Assembly: GCA_018340375.1 (NCBI GenBank)
Contig: JAFFJZ010000001.1
Span: 50,956,001-51,020,000, forward strand
DNA: 64,000 nucleotides
Origin: Gonatopus flavifemur
Lineage: Eukaryota; Arthropoda; Insecta; Hymenoptera; Dryinidae
Direction: 5' to 3'
Part shown: positions 11,537 to 23,245 of the stretch, in pieces
Layout: each line of letters starts with the position of its first letter
Numbering within the stretch: position 1 is the stretch's first letter
Program-made: the position numbers and the translations under genes
Notes under the pieces: generated by a model
What the model was told of the DNA's origin: nothing
The model's input: the letters and a program-made list of their open reading frames with translations, nothing else
The model's database searches: none

Positions 11537-11842
11537 GCACGGACAAAAAGGAATTAGCTGTGACAGCTACTGACTTTTTTAGCACCCTTTTTTTACAGCT
11601 GTGACTAAAATAATTGCAACTGAGGCTATTTTTCAGCCACCGCAATAGGAAATCGTAGCTGTAACTGCACAGGTTTCGTGGTTGATGTTTGGACAGCCAA
11701 ATAATTTACTCGTTGAATTTTCGCTGGGGCAGCTACATTTCTTGCTGCTACCTCTAAGTGAGTAGCTGTGATAGCTAGAAAATAGCTTCCGTAGCTAATT
11801 TCAAGCTATCCAAATAATAGCTCATTATTTTTTCCCTTGCGG
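11537..11842. mobile_element. AGCTGTGACAGC-rich element (CACGGACAAAA end)
   Basis: Begins near CGCACGGACAAAAAGG and contains repeated TAGCTGTGACAGCTA-type words in both orientations. It closes with an imperfect inverted end at about 11820-11842. Related word arrays recur at about 12645-12816, 53628-53858, 53935-54078, 56016-56211 and 59735-59920, so this is a dispersed family with a conserved internal word and decaying ends. Confidence 0.5.
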
Positions 11843-11900
11843 GATGCTATCATCTGGCCAGAAGACGGCCGAGATTGTTGCGTGGGTTGGGGTGAATATA

Positions 11901-12288
11901 TGTGATCTGGTCTACGAAAAGGGGGCTTAGGTGTGAAAACAAGTTTTCGAGAAAACAGCTGTTAAAGATAAACAAGTCATTTTATCAGTTTCGCTTTAGT
12001 TGTTCGCTTCTAATGTTCTAATTGTAAATTTGTGAATTTTTATGTAAAATGACGTGGTTTTGCCTTGAAATAAAATTTTTTAACATATGAAATGATGTCT
12101 ATTATTTTATAATTTAATCTCCAAATTTTTCTGCTCTTCTTTTTGTACATTTTCAGCAAACTTCCCTACCAATTGGAAACTTCTGGTTTGCGCCATTCGA
12201 AAGAGCATATTTTACTCCATCCAAATCGCCAAAAAAGTGCAAAATGATTTTTTCACACCTAAGCCCCCTTTTCGTAGGCCAGGTCACA
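11901..12288. mobile_element. TA-flanked TIR element (TGTGATCTGG ends)
   Basis: About 37 bp at each end are inverted copies, reading TGTGATCTGGTCTACGAAAA then GGGGGCTTAGGTGTG on the left and its complement on the right. TA flanks both ends. The 388-bp interior has no gene. Confidence 0.8.
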
Positions 12289-12644
12289 TATCAACTCTTC
12301 TTCTTCGTTGATAACTCTTGATCACGGATATTGATATCTACTCTCGCTCAATGCATGGATCAGGAAAATGACTCAGTTAAAACAAATTAGAAAAAGCTTC
12401 TTGAAATTCCATACTTTCATTGAAGGTTTTTCAATCATGAATAAATCCTGGCTCCCCCGATCTTTTTACATGTCAGCCCAGTTGAAAGTTATCAGACGGA
12501 CAGGATGGCGAAATTCACCATATTCCCGAACCAGTGAAGTCCCCCCATACAAGATCCCTGTTATCTTTCAGGTTCCCATCGATTTAGAGCCCAAGGTGCT
12601 TCGAGTGGGGACTTGCAGAATTCCAACCGGAAATGTGAAAGGGT

Positions 12645-12816
12645 AACACACGGAGAAACTGAATCCCCTGCGGTAGTTATTCACTTTTTTTGCTGTTACA
12701 GCAACAATAATTACAGCTATGGCCATTGATCAGTTGTTACAATAAAAATTCGTAGCTGCGACAGCAAAATTTCAGTGGTTCATATTTGGATACACAGCGA
12801 AAAATTTTGTGTCACA
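12645..12816. mobile_element. Decayed AGCTGT-word element
   Basis: Starts near CACACGGAGAAACTG. It contains GCTGTTACAGCAACA, TTACAGCTATGG and CGTAGCTGCGACAGC, the same word set as at 11537-11842 and 59735-59920. Inverted ends are weak and the right limit is approximate. Confidence 0.4.
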
Positions 12817-12847
12817 GGAGATCCACTCATAGTTTGTGTTGAAAACA

Positions 12848-12955
12848 CCCAGCAAACACGATTGCTGGTGTTTCGAAGGGCCAATGACGGCTCTTTACTA
12901 GCATCGCAGGGCCATCAGCGGCTCATTAAAATGCCGTTAATCATTGTTTGTAGGG
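12848..12955. mobile_element. CCCAGCAAACA element, copy 1 (108 bp)
   Basis: Starts CCCAGCAAACACGATTG and ends CATTGTTTGTAGGG, whose complement is CCCTACAAACAATG. The dinucleotide CA lies on both sides. A second copy of the same length is at 23246-23353. A degraded reverse-oriented relative appears around 5370-5460 (CCTACAAATGATTACTGG ... GCAGTGATGG). No coding capacity. Confidence 0.75.
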
Positions 12956-12994
12956 CAACATATCAAATTCTGAAATTCACCGATTTTCAGTGTA

Positions 12995-13260
12995 CACAGA
13001 AAACAGTCCCATGTGAATTCTACATTGGTTGTTGTTAATTTAACATAACTGCCCACATACATGCAATTGGAGTAAAATTTACATTGGAAGCAATGTTATA
13101 TTTACATTGTTTCCGAAGTGAATAGAAGTAGTGTTGCTGTGAAGTAACTATGATAACAATGTGAATCCGACAGGACTGTGTAGTAAATTTTACATATGAT
13201 CCTCAATGTAATCGTTACCTTATTTTTCATGTAATTTTTACATTGGCATTTTTTTCCGTG
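12995..13260. mobile_element. TA-flanked CACAG/CACGG element
   Basis: Left end CACAGAAAACAG and right end complement CACGGAAAAAAATGCC, with TA outside both ends (12993-12994 and 13261-13262). The interior repeats TTTACATTG and CAATGT words in both orientations. Confidence 0.65.
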
Positions 13261-13403
13261 TAAATTTAACATTTTTGTGTTGATTTGATACATTTTCTGT
13301 GTTAATATTCAACATAAATTGCGAGTAGACCTCCTGGAACATACACGTGTGTTAGAAATACACAAAATGATTCACTGTGTAGTAAAATCATTCAACTGTA
13401 GTA

Positions 13404-13460
13404 CACTGCAAGCTGAAGTGTGTTCTTGTAGTAAATTTGAACACACTCCAGTTTGCAGTG
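13404..13460. mobile_element. 57-bp TA-flanked palindromic mini-element
   Basis: CACTGCAAGCTG ... AGTGTGTTC on the left pairs with GAACACACT ... GTTTGCAGTG on the right, and TA flanks both ends. This is the smallest complete TIR unit in the window, with only about a dozen unpaired central bases. Confidence 0.7.
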
Positions 13461-13786
13461 TATTTTTGTCATGAAATCTAAATTCCTCTTCGTTAAAGTT
13501 AATTTTTGGGCATCCAAATATTAGCTGAATTATTTTTTCCCGCACACGAATTTTGGGTAGAGCCTCGTCTGATCCAAACTGGGAGGATATTTACCCAGCT
13601 TTTTACTTTACTTCTTGATGCATCATCAGATAAAAGATGTTTCCCGCGCGATTTTGAAAGCAGTCCGTTGATATCATAGAATACTGAAATGACTTTGATG
13701 TGCTGTTTGAGATTGATTGTGAGATATTGGTAGGATTCACACGAAATCTGGCAGATGGATTGAAAATTTGAACATGTGAATAGCCT

Positions 13787-14002
13787 CCCAGATAACATGT
13801 AAGCTTGTTATAAGCTTGCTAGACTTGTCATTCGATTGTTTTTGACTTGTTATTAACAACCTTGTCAGTGTAAGGCTGCTACAATTCTGCTGCAAGGGTT
13901 TTGTAAGCTTGTACCACTGTCGTGTGTCAACTAAGAGGCTTATGTCAACTTTGTCACAAGCTTGCCTGACAACACTGCAGCAAGGTTGAATTGCCATCTG
14001 GG
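13787..14002. mobile_element. CCCAGATA-ended element, copy 2 (216 bp)
   Basis: Same ends, length and internal AAGCTTG word array as 6424-6639, with scattered substitutions. The flanking dinucleotide is CT on both sides, whereas copy 1 has GA, which supports independent insertion with a 2-bp duplication of no fixed sequence. Confidence 0.85.
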
Positions 14003-15370
14003 CTACGGAAACAAATAATCCATTCAATTAATTGAAGTAATGATAGAACTGATTACGACGAGGGATGTTCCGGCAGCTTATAAAAAATAAAATGTTATAT
14101 TCTTGATGAAAGCATAGTGTTCATTGCCTGTTGATTTATTCTCTCTAGGTTTTCTATAAGATACATGGAACAGATGGAAACAGTACATCTGAAATTTATT
14201 GATCCAATTGAAACATTCGATTATGAAGTGAAATAATATTCGTTCAATCCAATTAGGAGATACTTGAAGAATTAATTAATTTTGTTCATAACTAATAACG
14301 TGTTCGAATATTTTCTTGAAAAATTCATGTAAACATTTTTATGGAACATTGATGAACATATAATCCAATTCAATCAATCCCCGAAAATTAATCGTTTCTT
14401 TCGATCCGCATACATAGAACCGTGACACGTCACGTAGCAAATTTTATATTTCCATTTTTTCTTTCGAGTGCATAAAGAATACAAAAAAAAAATTGATGGA
14501 AAGAAAAATGATTTGGTTGTGGTGTTCTTCGGAAACCGTTACGGACTCCAAACGTCGCGCACACAATAGCGGATATTTTTATAGCGATTCGCGACGGCAG
14601 CTACATCAACACGACCGGTTTTTCTTTCTCTTTCTCTCTTCTTTCACGTTCGAACATCTGCCGTCTCGATTCAAGTGAGCGTGCAAGCGTTGTGTAAGTA
14701 CCTATACGTGTATGAGTTCTCGTACGTATGCGTCTATTAGGTGTGTACGCACAAACGCACAAATTAAGAGTTGTGCATCCAAATGGCAGAGACGTGCATG
14801 TACGCGTACACGCACACGTAGTTCAAAAATGTACACAAATATTCGTAATTATCCACATTGTGCTTGATACATAATCTACCGTTCAATTTATTTGAATTTT
14901 CATTATTACGATATTGAAGGGAGAAGTGGAGAGGAGAGAAACGTTGCAAAGGGGAAATTAACGTTGAAAATAATCTGCCGATAGAAAACGTGTTGTATGT
15001 AGTTTCATGTGAGAAACGTGTGAAAGATATGATGTTAGTTTGGACAATGTAATGCTATTAAATTTGAAAAATTTAATATTCTTCATCAATCTGAATAGCT
15101 AATTCACAGAAATTTTATATAGCGTTGATAGTCATTGTTCAACCTTGCTAATAATTAGCAAGAAATGCTCTGCTCTCTAAATTTGAATCAGCGAAATCTC
15201 GGTATTTCTAAGAATTAGGGCTGACGCATGGATGAAATCAGTGAGATGTCACTGAATAGTCATTAATTGCTATCACTGGCCACAGGTATTTTGACATTTC
15301 GAACTAAAATTCAAAAAGCCACTCCACTCCCCTGTAACGGCTTCGAATATTCAGGATTCAACATTATTGT
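14003..15370. other. AT-rich DNA with one CpG patch (14500-14830)
   Basis: The patch carries many CpGs, a CT tract and GTACG/ACGCAC words. A donor-like GT|GTAAGTACC occurs at 14691-14699, so it could be a first, non-coding exon or an enhancer. The flanks show nothing. No coding exon is supported. Confidence 0.3.
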
Positions 15371-15450
15371 TCTTCCAAATTTTGCCACCCCCTAAATTCT
15401 TCCGCCCTCGGCGGCTGCCTAATTCACCTATACGGGTCAGCCAGTCCTGC
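15371..15450 (-). mobile_element. Terminal fragment of a dispersed DNA element
   Basis: Read on the minus strand the segment runs from GCAGGACTGGCTGACCCG through GGCAGCCGCCGAGGGCGG to GGTGGCAAAATTTGG. This resembles a widespread transposon-end motif of the CAGGGCCGGCCC / GGCGGCCGCC type. Only one end is seen, without a partner or target duplication. Confidence 0.35.
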
Positions 15451-16672
15451 TGATTGTGCACTAACTGGTATTTAATGGTAAATTTCACGAATATTCACTG
15501 ATTTTGCAGTGGATATGCATTGAACCGCAGTGATTTGGATTTATTAAAATTCACGTTGCAATGATGATTCAATTTTTTGATATGAACTCGCGTCATATCT
15601 ACTAAGACATACGATTCAGCTAGATCTTCAACTTCAAGGATTCACAACTTGCTTCGAAGTTCAGATCGACGCAAAGATTTTAGGCATGATAGATGTGAGC
15701 AAGAGAGTTTCTGAGAAAGTGCCTTTTCTCCTGAATAGATTCATCAAAATTCTTGAACAAGGATACATAATTCATCAAATTTCAATTGAGTTAAATTAAT
15801 TATTGTGAGCAGGGCTAAGTCGTAGAGATAATTGAATTATAAAGACATCATTCTCATTAATACAGCCCTGATTGACTTGATTCACGGTAACGAAAATTCC
15901 GCAATACAATGAAATAATCCGTAGGGCAAAAAATCATAGCTTGTCAAAGTGTTTATTGTTCCAAGGAGTGTAATTATATTATAATCTCAAAAAAGTAATG
16001 AATTGCGAGGATGATAATAAGCCCTCGAGAAATTCTTCGGTGAATCAAACAGCATTCGATCTGCAGAAAACCCAGAAACATTACCGGGATTTTGGTAGTT
16101 CTATAAAAAAATAATATGAGGAATTCTCCGATTCGCCAGTAATTTTACCAACAATGGGATAAATTTACTAATTATTTGAGGATTTTTATTCCCTGTGATC
16201 AGATAAATTGCTTCACAAGAAATTTTGGAGATTTGTTGTAAAAAATTGTTTTTCGAATAATCGATGATATTACTATGCCCAATCGAAGTTCGAATTTCCA
16301 ACTCAGTCAGATAGTCGTTTACTATTTCTCGATCGTTTGGACAGATGTTCAGGAGGAGGGAGGGGAACGCGGTTTTCGTGATCGTGTATATACGTGTTTG
16401 TGTGTGGACCAAACGAAAGGACCATGTGCGAAGGAAATCTATTTCCTTTTATGGGTGTATATCGTGAAAAACAGTCGGAAATCATGAGAGAACTACAGAT
16501 GTGTCATAGCCGTTGTTTATTTCGACGATATGACGAGAATTCTTACGTATCTCCATTATCCAACGCAAGAAGGAAATAAAGATTCTATTTTATTGCCGAT
16601 CTGTAACTTTGTTTCACATTTTACCTCCCTCTTTTTTCTGTTTCTTTATTTCTTCTGTTTTTTTTGCGACAG
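15451..16672. other. AT-rich DNA turning into a CpG patch, no assigned gene
   Basis: From about 16270 the base composition rises in G+C and short frames open on both strands (16275-16763). A very long C/T tract at about 16615-16670 leads into the candidate exon at 16673. No repeat element is seen. Confidence 0.3.
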
Positions 16673-16722
16673 CATAAAGATGAAGACAAAAATAGTATTT
16701 CCTCTCATCGTACATGCTTCAT
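16673..16722 (+). CDS. Candidate 50-nt coding exon, or longer terminal exon
   Basis: One of the strongest pyrimidine tracts in the window ends in GACAG at 16672. The donor CAT|GTACGT follows 16722. The single open frame starts HKDEDKNSISSHRTCF, in phase 0, out phase 2. If the donor is not used, the frame stays open to a TGA at 16814-16816 and adds RRISFDELLELIIDERDK, a coding-like segment. The phases fit the candidates at 5097-5205 (upstream) and 17445-17548 (downstream). No family is recognised. Confidence 0.22.
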
Positions 16723-17444
16723 GTACGTACGAGCACGGCGAATATCGTTTGACGAATTGTTAGAGTTGATCATCGATGAACGTGACAAAAGTCATAATGG
16801 CGATTGCGCGCGTTGAATAGCAAAGCAACATTCCCTGAAATTCAATGACATACCAGAATTTTTGTAACCAGCTGGAATGATTTTTTTCCCAACGGTAAAC
16901 AACCTTGATGATAAGTGTCTTGCTACGAAATGGAGGAGAGAATCGAATGGCGTATAGGGCCCTGCTGTCTCTAATGAAAGACGGCGTTTGAGGAGCAAAA
17001 AAAAATTAATTATCCAAAACCCGTAAGAGTCTCCGAGTTCGATTTACTACGGGTGTCAGAAGTAAAGCTATCTCCTCTCTCTTCCGGCAAGCAGCTGTCT
17101 GCAATTATATTTTTGACCTGAGTGCTCTCACTTTGGTTCCTCAAATCTTCCTCTGTCTCTTTTTTGTTCTCCGTTTTTGTACTGTATACTTTTACTGTCT
17201 TTTTCTGTTATCCCGGTCACCCGGTATACATAGATACATATACCTGGCTTTTTGTTGCTCTTACGAGAGGCCATTTCGCTTGAGAATCGATGACGCGCAT
17301 CGACCCATCTTCCTTTGTCATGTTAAACGCATTAGACGCATCCTGTTACTTTCATTCGCCAAAAAGTGCGCCAAGCCACGGCTATGCGTTCTTGCTGTTT
17401 CCATTCTCTTCTTTTTCTCCTCTATATCTTGTTCGGTTGTACAG

Positions 17445-17548
17445 AATCAAGTACAGCGTCAAAGAAATCGATATCGCTAACTTGACTGAAGATAAGATAT
17501 CGTTCGGTATCTCAGGGATACATAGCGCCGCGATGGAACTGAGAATAG
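17445..17548 (+). CDS. Candidate internal coding exon, function unknown
   Basis: A long C/T tract ends in TACAG at 17444 and the donor is TAG|GTAAGA after 17548. The 104 nt contain one completing base, 34 codons and one leftover base (phase 2 in, 1 out). The peptide includes YSVKEIDIANLTEDKISFGI and GIHSAAMELRI. Codons end mostly in C or G and hydrophobic residues alternate as in beta strands. A loose resemblance to the N-terminal half of lipid-binding BPI/LBP-type folds is only an impression. This is the most coding-like small exon in the window. Confidence 0.35.
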
Positions 17549-20519
17549 GTAAGATCTGTTCAATATTCTATCGAAACTTCAGATTTCTTTATCCATGAGA
17601 AATCACAGTTGCTGAAGATTGTATCTCGATGCAATAAATTCTCAATATTCAGTTATCGGTTATAACATTAATTCTACGCATAATTTTCAACTCAACTCAG
17701 ATATAGCAAATTCAATTAAATCATAAAAGTCCAACTGCTGCACACAATTCAAACAATTTTAGAATATTTTTTCGAGTTGCAAACCGAGAATTTCCTGTGA
17801 TATAGGGTTTCATTATCTGACGGTGACAGTGTTTTTCGAACAAAAACAGATATTTCCGGCACACGTTTATTCAATATTCAAGATTCTCAGGCTCTCACTG
17901 GACTTTGGAATCGCTGGAAATCTAACAGACGTTTGATATCCTTGTAAGCCGCATGCACATTTGGCACATCCATCTGTTCTCACCCAGGTCAGTGTCTAGC
18001 AAAATAAATACTTCAGTCATATTCCTTGTGGCAAGCACATACATCCTTTTGGAGTACACCTTTACAACAGGAAATTTCTGAAATCTCTGTTCTCTTGATT
18101 TTCTAATGAGACTTTCAGGCACGGAGGGACAAAAATTCACTAAGATAGCGAATCTGTTTCGCTGTCTCAGTGAATTGTCAATTTTGATCACATTTTTTCA
18201 TCAGACTCTTTTACACGATGGATAAGAAAAATATACAAATGTTGGAGTTTTTCTTTCGCACTGCAAAAGTACTACTCGTGTTCTTTATGCATCGCTTAAG
18301 ATCTTACGAATTAGCGGTATCCCGTGAAAAAGGCAACTTTGTAGATTCGAACGGATAGCAGTGATTTCTCAAGTTTGCCACAAAGGATCTTTCACGTGAC
18401 ATTGACTTATCTTGAATCTTATATTCGAGAATGCATTCGTCTGAAGTAAATTGCCTTCAACATTTTTATGTTCCCGCAAACTTGTTGATTTATCGCGAAT
18501 GACATTAGTTGAAATTCTCATCCACTTTTTTCTGAAGTTGCTCCAAGTGTTCGTATAGTTGAATCTTCAAAAACTTCTTTTTTTTTTTTATGAATAATTC
18601 CATGTTCAGTTCATAACTCTTGGTATGTCAGTTTTAATACAAGAGCCATAGCAACACATGTGCTGATCGTTTCTCGGAAAGAATATAAATGAAACCGAAT
18701 CACGACGCGAGTGTATAGTAGTGCATCTTTTACTCGATTCCCTGCTCCTTCTCTTACGATATACCATTTTTCTTCTTGTACAATTGGATTTTTATCGTGT
18801 TAAATAAATTGACGATTTTATGCGGTTTAATGTCCAGTAGACCTTCTTTCTTAGGACAATAACTTTCTCCTTCATGAATCTCTTAACGCGAAGTAATTGG
18901 AAAAAAGAGGTATATTATTCCCATCCTTGAGCCAAAAGTAGGTACTCTGGAAGTTATTAAAAAAAATATACCTAGAGTTATTCGTATGTAAAGTATTTTA
19001 ACGAGGACCAGGTAGGAGATAAACCGATTAATCGTGGTGAGGGATCACCATCTGGTGAGTTTCCATAAAATGGGGTAGGATGGATAAGGTATCGCAGAGG
19101 GATAATAAATTCAAGAAAATCTAAAACCATCTCACCGCGAAGAATTAGTTGAAAATTGTGTACAATATGACGTACTAGACGCGGGAAAACCTCTGTAGGA
19201 TTTTGACTTCCAAACCCCCGTACGCGCAACGTGCATTTTTCTAGACGTGTCACGATACGTGTACATATGTACCACGTATGTGCATCCATATAGTACATAG
19301 TACAACACAGGGTACAATTTCTTAACAGAAAAGGATCTCCCATGGTATCCATGGTAACTGTGCAAACAAGATGGCCGACAGCTTCCGGTTTCAGATCAGC
19401 AGCTGCGCGGATCTAGTTTCTCCTCTAGGCCCTTCCACACGCATCCATATAGGAGTTGAAGAAAATGAGAGGACAAGCAATGAAAGACAAATACCGTGGA
19501 AAATCGATCTTCGAATGGATTCGCGTGCTTTTATGCTTTCTTTCCGTATTATTATTTTCTTCTCTTTCATTCGATACCGGAGGGTATTGATTTTTAACAC
19601 TTCTCGATTTCTCATGCCCCAGAAATAACATAAATGGCATCGGTGAAACACTTGCATTCAAAACAACTCTACTTATATTCCTCGAATAAATTATGAACTA
19701 TATTATTTATGTAGTGAAAATCATGAATATATTTAACCATTCAAGGAACTCGTGCTTCAAAATAATAATTATCCTGTGTTCATATATTAGTTCTTTGAAT
19801 TATCTTTACGGTTTTTAATGGGAACGAGGAGAACGTGATATATCTTCATGTAAATGAGCTTCAATTAGGACGAAACAGAAATTATAAGACGAGGGGTGGA
19901 AGGTTAATCGATTGACACGAGATACGAGTACAATAGAGAGGAAGGAACGGAGGTGTTGGTTATGGAGGGTGGAATATCTAAGAATCAAATAGAAAAGCTT
20001 TCGCGCGAGGTAACAATTTTTCTTCTTTCTCAAATGAAATGGATAAATCGGATGGGCATTCGTAACAGGGATTAGCCATAACGCTTTATGATGATGGCGC
20101 ACGGCTGGACCAACTGTATTCTATATTAGAATTAGAATTAGAGAAAGAACATTATATACACGTCGGGGCGCACATGTGCACGACATGCACTCCTGTGCGA
20201 ACCCTCGTTGATATATACTGGGTGTCCTGTTGAATGGAAGTATTCGAAGTTTCGTGGAGAGAAGTTCGAACGTTTTTATGAGTTTTTTTTTCATCCTTCT
20301 GGATGTATATCATTTATAATGGGTGGATACGTTTTAGGGTATTTATCTTCTGAAGTGCAAACGGAAACTGTGTGTCAACAGTTATTCACATTCTGGTAGT
20401 TTCATGAAATTATGCAAAATTTTATCCTTCGAAACTTGGCGAATTGAATTTTTCAAAATTGTGTACTTTATTCTGTTGTATTTGACTTCTTGAATTATTT
20501 CATTCTTTCTCTTTCAAAG
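17549..20519. other. AT-rich DNA, no supported feature
   Basis: A 124-codon minus-strand frame (18978-19352) and a plus-strand frame starting AAGATGGCC at 19371 have ATG contexts worth noting, but no domain is recognised and no donor of good quality follows either. No transposable element ends are seen. Confidence 0.35.
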
Positions 20520-20586
20520 GAGCAGCAGATCATTGATTTGAGGTTCAATGATCACAAGAAGAATAGAAAGCTGCTCAAATTAATGC
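20520..20586 (+). CDS. Weak candidate exon, function unknown
   Basis: A T/C-rich tract ends in CAAAG at 20519. One frame is open, beginning EQQIIDLRFNDHKKNRKLLK, and reaches the donor-like C|GTAAAT after 20586. Without the donor it stops at TGA five codons later. It is short and Lys-rich, so chance is likely. Confidence 0.12.
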
Positions 20587-21303
20587 GTAAATCATGAATT
20601 ACAGTCGTAAGAGAGCAACCATTTCTAGGTGAATCAGTAAGATGTGTTCAAACACTTGCGTTATCTAATCGAAGTCTTCATAAGTGATGTTCCAGGATTC
20701 ATACAGTGTGATTCACTCAGATTTACATATAAAAACAAACTGTTGGAAATTTTTGCATGAATTTCAATGCTTTTGCTGGAAATTCCACATACATTTAACA
20801 TTGAACAACTCAATGTATTTGAACATGAAACCATACTCATGGAGTTGGAACTAGCAGCTGTAGAGCTAGCAGCCGATCCTTATAACTTTTCACACAAAAC
20901 GTTTATCAAGGATTCAAACATCTGAAACGTTTATTGAAATGCTAATTGACCGATTGCTGATATCAACAAAGCTCCAAGAACCTTCAATCAAGAGTGACAA
21001 CAAGCGATTGCTAGATTTACGGCTGCTAATTCTAGCTTAACTGTACCCGGCAGTTTCGTGTATTATAACTTCATGATTTCTTTGACAGTGCCGAATACTT
21101 GGAACTATAGTAAGTAATTTATAAATTCCCAATTATCAGCCACACTGGCAAAGGAATTAGAGTTTTTTCGATCATGTACATGAACTCTGTTCAATATACA
21201 CGAATATTACCTTGTATGTAAGAGAACATGCAACCACTGTGTATACACGGAAAAAAATTTGTGGTAAATTCCGGGTCAGTGACAATTCCTGATGACATTT
21301 AAA

Positions 21304-22084
21304 CCCATACAAAAATTTTTGGGCTTTGTCAATGCTGACAATAAAATATAGCTTGGCGCAATGTTGACAGTCCAGGCTTGGCAATCTATAAATCTTCAAT
21401 GTTGATTAACAATAAATACAATGTTGCACCGATGTCGGTGTTCGATGGATTTCGTTTGTCAGCCTATTACTGTGGCACAATTGCGCCAAGCTTGGCTCAA
21501 CATTGACTAAACGATAGATTCCATTCAACGCTAGGATCATTTAAAATGTGGTTCAATATTGCCCCAAACTTTGGCCTAGTTTCGGTAGAAATTAGCTTTC
21601 AATGTAGCGCCGATCATTGGTAATAGCATGGCTCAATATTGGCAACCTATATAATACTTTTGCTAAGTTACTAATCAAGTGTTTCTCGCGAGTAATGAAA
21701 CGCGTATACGAAGAATATATAAGGCTCAAGTAAAGTTTTTGGAAGAACAGTCAATCGGTCTTTACTATGAGTCACACTAGAGGACTCCTCCCGCTAAGCT
21801 CGTATACATTGTGTCTACTTCTTAAGGCAAAATTTACCGACAAGAGATGCTGAGTTATTCACAAACAAATGAAGGGGAAACAATAAGACTTCAAACAACA
21901 TATGTCAGAAATTGCGAAATGCGCATACTTTTTATATATTTCTGGGTTAAATATTTTTCACTTTGATCATTGGCGCAGCATTGACCAGCAGTTTGTGCCA
22001 TGTTTGGTTGCCAAGCCTTACTTACAAGGCCATACTTCATCTACGTTGCGCCATGATAGCGCCAATTGTAAATTTCTATATGGG
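21304..22084. mobile_element. CCCATA-ended element with CAATATTG/GGCGC words
   Basis: Left end CCCATACAAAAATTT and right end complement CCCATATAGAAATTT, with AA repeated on both flanks. Both terminal thirds hold repeated TTGGCGCAA, CAATGTTGAC and TTGGCAAC words in both orientations. The middle (about 21660-21940) lacks the words, contains TATATAAGGCTC and may be a separate insertion. No transposase frame. Confidence 0.7.
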
Positions 22085-22311
22085 AAGCAAATTGCGGAAA
22101 ATCATACTTCAAAATTGCCTTTGTACCAAATTTCATTCCAAATTGTGTTGACTATGATAAATAATTTTTTTGCGTGTAGTTTCGTGTTGAATTGATTCAT
22201 GGATTTGATATGAAATGTAGAAGGAATCCAGTTCTAGCAAAAACATAAATAAAATTCGTTCAAAAACTTCTGATAGTGCAATATTTCTAGGATTTGAGCA
22301 CAAATGAGGTT

Positions 22312-22426
22312 CCCTGGTAGAAATCATATTAGACAGTTGGCCCATATCAGGCCGAGGGATGAGCCTAGTTTGCCTCGATAGAACCAGACAAGGGGCGAAA
22401 GAGGGAGAGAATGATTTCTACTAGGG
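22312..22426. mobile_element. CCCTGGTAGAAATCAT element (115 bp)
   Basis: The left end CCCTGGTAGAAATCAT is repeated inverted at the right end with one mismatch (CCCTAGTAGAAATCAT). TT flanks both sides. It belongs by structure to the CCC-ended, 2-bp-duplication class. Confidence 0.8.
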
Positions 22427-22439
22427 TTTCGATAATAGT

Positions 22440-22562
22440 CCCGAAAGAGATATACATTTTCAAAATCATATATAATTGTTATGTAATTATATATAACTCA
22501 CATTTAAACTATATTGAATTGTATGTTAATCATATAGAATTTTGAAAATTCTTCCACTTGGG
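22440..22562. mobile_element. AT-rich inverted element (TTTTCAAAAT subterminal)
   Basis: The right end complement CCCAAGTGGAAGAATTTTC and the left CCCGAAAGAG share a following TTTTCAAAAT and a TATATAATT interior. Related copies are at 31215-31321 and 35752-35853, with fragments at about 36890-36945 and 58733-58780. The flanks do not give a clear duplication. Confidence 0.5.
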
Positions 22563-22637
22563 TATACTTTAGTAAATTCTTCAAAGGATCCAGAAAAATC
22601 AAAGCATGCTTTCTTCCAGATATGTATCAAATTTATA

Positions 22638-22899
22638 CACTGAGGGAAAAAATTTCCGGGAACAATAAAACATTTAGTTGAATAGTCACCATAAAATACT
22701 TAATTGATTTGAATGAACTTTCATTGACTCAATTAAATAACTGTTTCGATTGATGAAATATTTCATAGCATATTAAATATTTGTTTGATTCAATGAATAT
22801 TTAATCGAGTCAATGAAAGTTCATGCAAATCAATTAAGTATTTTATGGCGACTATTCAACTAAATATTTCATTGTTCCCGGAAATTTGTTCTCTCAGTG
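22638..22899. mobile_element. TA-flanked foldback MITE (CACTGAGGG ends)
   Basis: Nearly the whole 262 bp is an inverted repeat. The left arm from CACTGAGGGAAAAAATTTCC matches the complement of the right arm, and the subterminal TTAATTGATTTG block is also paired. TA flanks both ends. The transcript would form one long hairpin. Confidence 0.85.
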
Positions 22900-23074
22900 T
22901 ACACATACAGCAATATTTCCTGACCGAAAATTGTTACTGGGTTAACCCGAAATTCATCAGGAATTCATTTTGATTAGACGTGGATGATTCGAGTGGGAGT
23001 AAATTTATTTGATTTGAATCGGGTTTTCAGGCCGAAGGTCTGAAAAAAATTTACTTTTTCTAAGGGCATCTAAT

Positions 23075-23140
23075 CCCAGATAACATGCCCTCACAAAGTT
23101 GTGCGCGAGCATAGAGAGAAGCTTCACAATACTATCTGGG
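23075..23140. mobile_element. 66-bp deletion derivative of the CCCAGATA element
   Basis: Starts CCCAGATAACATG and ends CTATCTGGG, as at 6424 and 13787, but the middle is reduced to about 45 bp of unrelated sequence. The 2-bp flanks do not match exactly. Confidence 0.6.
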
Positions 23141-23245
23141 AATGTTTGAAACTTCTAGTGGTATGCCTATTTACTTGTCGTAGGTTGAAAATGGTACCAA
23201 ATTCAAACACGTGTGGAATCACGGGAAATGAATGAATTTGAAGAG

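Noticed and set aside
18978..19352. 124-codon minus-strand frame as a gene
   Set aside because: The ATG context is acceptable, but no domain, splice site or promoter supports it, and frames overlap on the same strand in another phase.
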